A stretch of DNA of 64,000 nt from Odiellus spinosus (lineage: Eukaryota > Arthropoda > Arachnida > Opiliones > Phalangiidae), in assembly GCA_963920705.1 (NCBI GenBank), contig OY987234.1:7327851-7391850 (forward strand). Reading direction: 5' to 3'. Below are positions 63,168 to 64,000 of the stretch, piece after piece. Both the position numbers and the translations under genes were made by a program. Within the stretch, counting starts at the first letter, position 1, and each line of letters opens with the position of its first letter. Below the pieces are notes generated by a model that saw only the letters and a list, made by a program, of their open reading frames with translations, had not been told where the DNA came from and searched no databases.

Positions 63168-64000
63168 GTAAGTAATTAACATCCGTTTTTGGCTTATATC
63201 CCCACTAGAATATCGTTTCCATTATTTATCCGTTCTCCAGAAAGCTGCGGCGTATTACCAAAAGTACCTAATTTGGATCCCATCAACCCTGGAGATCCTC
63301 CATATAATTTGGAAACTGTTGTTCGATATCGCTGCAGTCGAGGCTACGTTCGTTTAGATGGTATCGACTCTGCAGTTTGTCGACAACTTAATTCCAACAG
63401 CGATCCGGAATGGGTTGCACCAACGCTTAGATGTACCGGTAAGCTTTTTAAGATTTGTTTTACGAACAATTTTCGTTAATTTATCCTAACGTAAAGACTT
63501 CTCATTAGGAATTAGTTGCGGAGACCCTGGCGACGCTCCTCACGCTTACAAGATTGGAACGCTATTCACTTTTCCTAATAATGTGACTTACAAATGTCAC
63601 GATGGCTACGAATTGATCGGGAACAGACCAATTTTATTTTGTTTACCAAATGGTAACTGGGCGGCTGACGTTCCCGAGTGTAGAAGTAAGTTCAGAAACG
63701 AAAAGATCTTAACCAATCAATGAGTTTAACCTTTAATCATGGACAGTCATTTCGTGTGGAGAATTGCCAGACATCGATAATGGGTTCATCCGTTACAAGC
63801 CCAACAACCAGGATTATGGATCAGAAGCGGAATATGTTTGTAATGGTGGTTTTAAATTGAATGGAACGCTTAAAAAGGAGTGTCTTAGTAACGGGTCTTG
63901 GAGCGGAGTCGGAGAACCCTCTTGTGAAAGTAAGTGATCATTTCAATAATTTTCCGAGTTAATAAATTTAATCATGGTAACGTTGTTGTACAGCTGTGCG
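63104..64000 (+). CDS. Secreted sushi (CCP) domain protein, 5' part of gene
   Basis: A spliced gene, partial at the window edge. Exons: 63104-63167, 63241-63438, 63509-63685, 63747-63929 and from 63994 on. Exon 1 gives an ATG and a hydrophobic signal peptide (core VVIVFTILFALF). Each of the next three exons encodes exactly one sushi domain with the four conserved cysteines, the near-terminal tryptophan and an SCG start. Every intron is phase 1 with GT and AG ends and is 61-73 bp long. Single-domain, phase-1 exons are typical of exon-shuffled extracellular proteins. Sushi domains bind protein ligands in complement factors, selectins and adhesion proteins, so an extracellular or cell-surface role is expected, but which family it belongs to depends on domains beyond the window. 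N-glycosylation sequons NVT, NGT and NGS occur. I chose this start because the frame closes immediately after the exon 1 donor and no ATG opens exon 2. Confidence 0.88.
63241..63438 (+). CDS. Exon 2: sushi domain 1
   Basis: The acceptor is TTCTCCAG and the donor GTAAGC. 198 bp, phase 1 at both sides. Cysteines occur in SCGVL, YRCSRGY, AVCRQL and LRCTG, with Trp in EWVAP. Confidence 0.88.
63509..63685 (+). CDS. Exon 3: sushi domain 2
   Basis: The acceptor is CTCATTAG and the donor GTAAGT. 177 bp, phase 1 at both sides. Cysteines occur in SCGDPG, YKCHDGYE, LFCLPNG and PECR, with Trp in NGNWAAD. It is the closest of the three to the domain consensus. Confidence 0.9.
63747..63929 (+). CDS. Exon 4: sushi domain 3
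   Basis: The acceptor is ATGGACAG and the donor GTAAGT. 183 bp, phase 1 at both sides. Cysteines occur in SCGELP, YVCNGGF, KECLSNG and PSCE, with Trp in NGSWSG. Confidence 0.9.
63994..64000 (+). CDS. Exon 5 (first bases only)
   Basis: TTGTTGTACAG is a good acceptor and the seven remaining bases, joined in phase 1, begin Thr-Val-Arg or similar, as another sushi domain could. Too little is present to confirm. Confidence 0.5.

Noticed and set aside
63189-63240. Amino-terminal extension of the sushi frame upstream of exon 2
   Set aside because: It begins at TTG without an ATG; the signal-peptide exon at 63104 with a phase-1 donor, and the CTCCAG acceptor at 63235-63240, give a consistent spliced start.

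Overview
The window reads as nuclear DNA of an invertebrate animal. It is visibly AT-rich and has no bacterial-style gene packing. It carries two complete Ty3/Gypsy LTR retrotransposons and dozens of short inverted-repeat (MITE and foldback) elements. At its right edge sits a spliced gene for a secreted sushi (CCP) domain protein with GT-AG introns of only 61-73 bp. The species cannot be named. A short TTAGG-type repeat near 59.4 kb would fit an arthropod-type telomere motif, but it is too short to decide anything.

Layout: 0-20 kb has no recognisable gene. It is a patchwork of MITEs: a TTAA-flanked family with ends AGGGAGAATGCAA, a second TTAA-flanked palindromic family with ends AGGGAAACTTGG, a family with GTTCATACTAG / GTCACACTAG ends, and a hAT-like family with 8-bp target duplications. 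Short tandem repeats lie between them. At 20.27-25.44 kb is a 5.2-kb Ty3/Gypsy element on the minus strand. It has identical 206-bp LTRs, a 5-bp target duplication, a tRNA-Leu-type primer site, a polypurine tract and one intact 1526-codon Gag-Pol frame. It split an older repeat unit, whose other copies follow at 25.9-26.3 kb next to a non-LTR retrotransposon remnant and a CAGGGTTGCCA-ended MITE.

The stretch 26.7-42.6 kb has no gene. It holds more MITEs, several nested inside one another, and a head-to-head pair of the same MITE that forms a palindrome of almost 600 bp near 39.3 kb. At 42.74-50.97 kb is an 8.2-kb Ty3/Gypsy element, also on the minus strand. It has apparently identical 1494-bp LTRs, a 4-bp target duplication, separate gag and pol frames that overlap in the -1 relation, and a slippery heptamer C CCA AAA exactly where the frames join. 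It interrupts a repeat whose ends resemble hAT termini. From 51 to 59.9 kb come strong hairpins, minisatellites, a tRNA-like sequence, and a large inverted-repeat structure (59.0-59.9 kb) whose arms are tandem arrays of a GATCGA-rich unit, as in foldback elements.

The only host gene I can support starts at 63104 on the plus strand: a signal-peptide exon followed by three one-exon sushi domains, each bounded by phase-1 introns, running off the end of the window. All other genetic activity visible here belongs to transposable elements: the two LTR elements encode their own Gag, protease, reverse transcriptase, RNase H and integrase, while the MITEs encode nothing and would depend on transposases made elsewhere.
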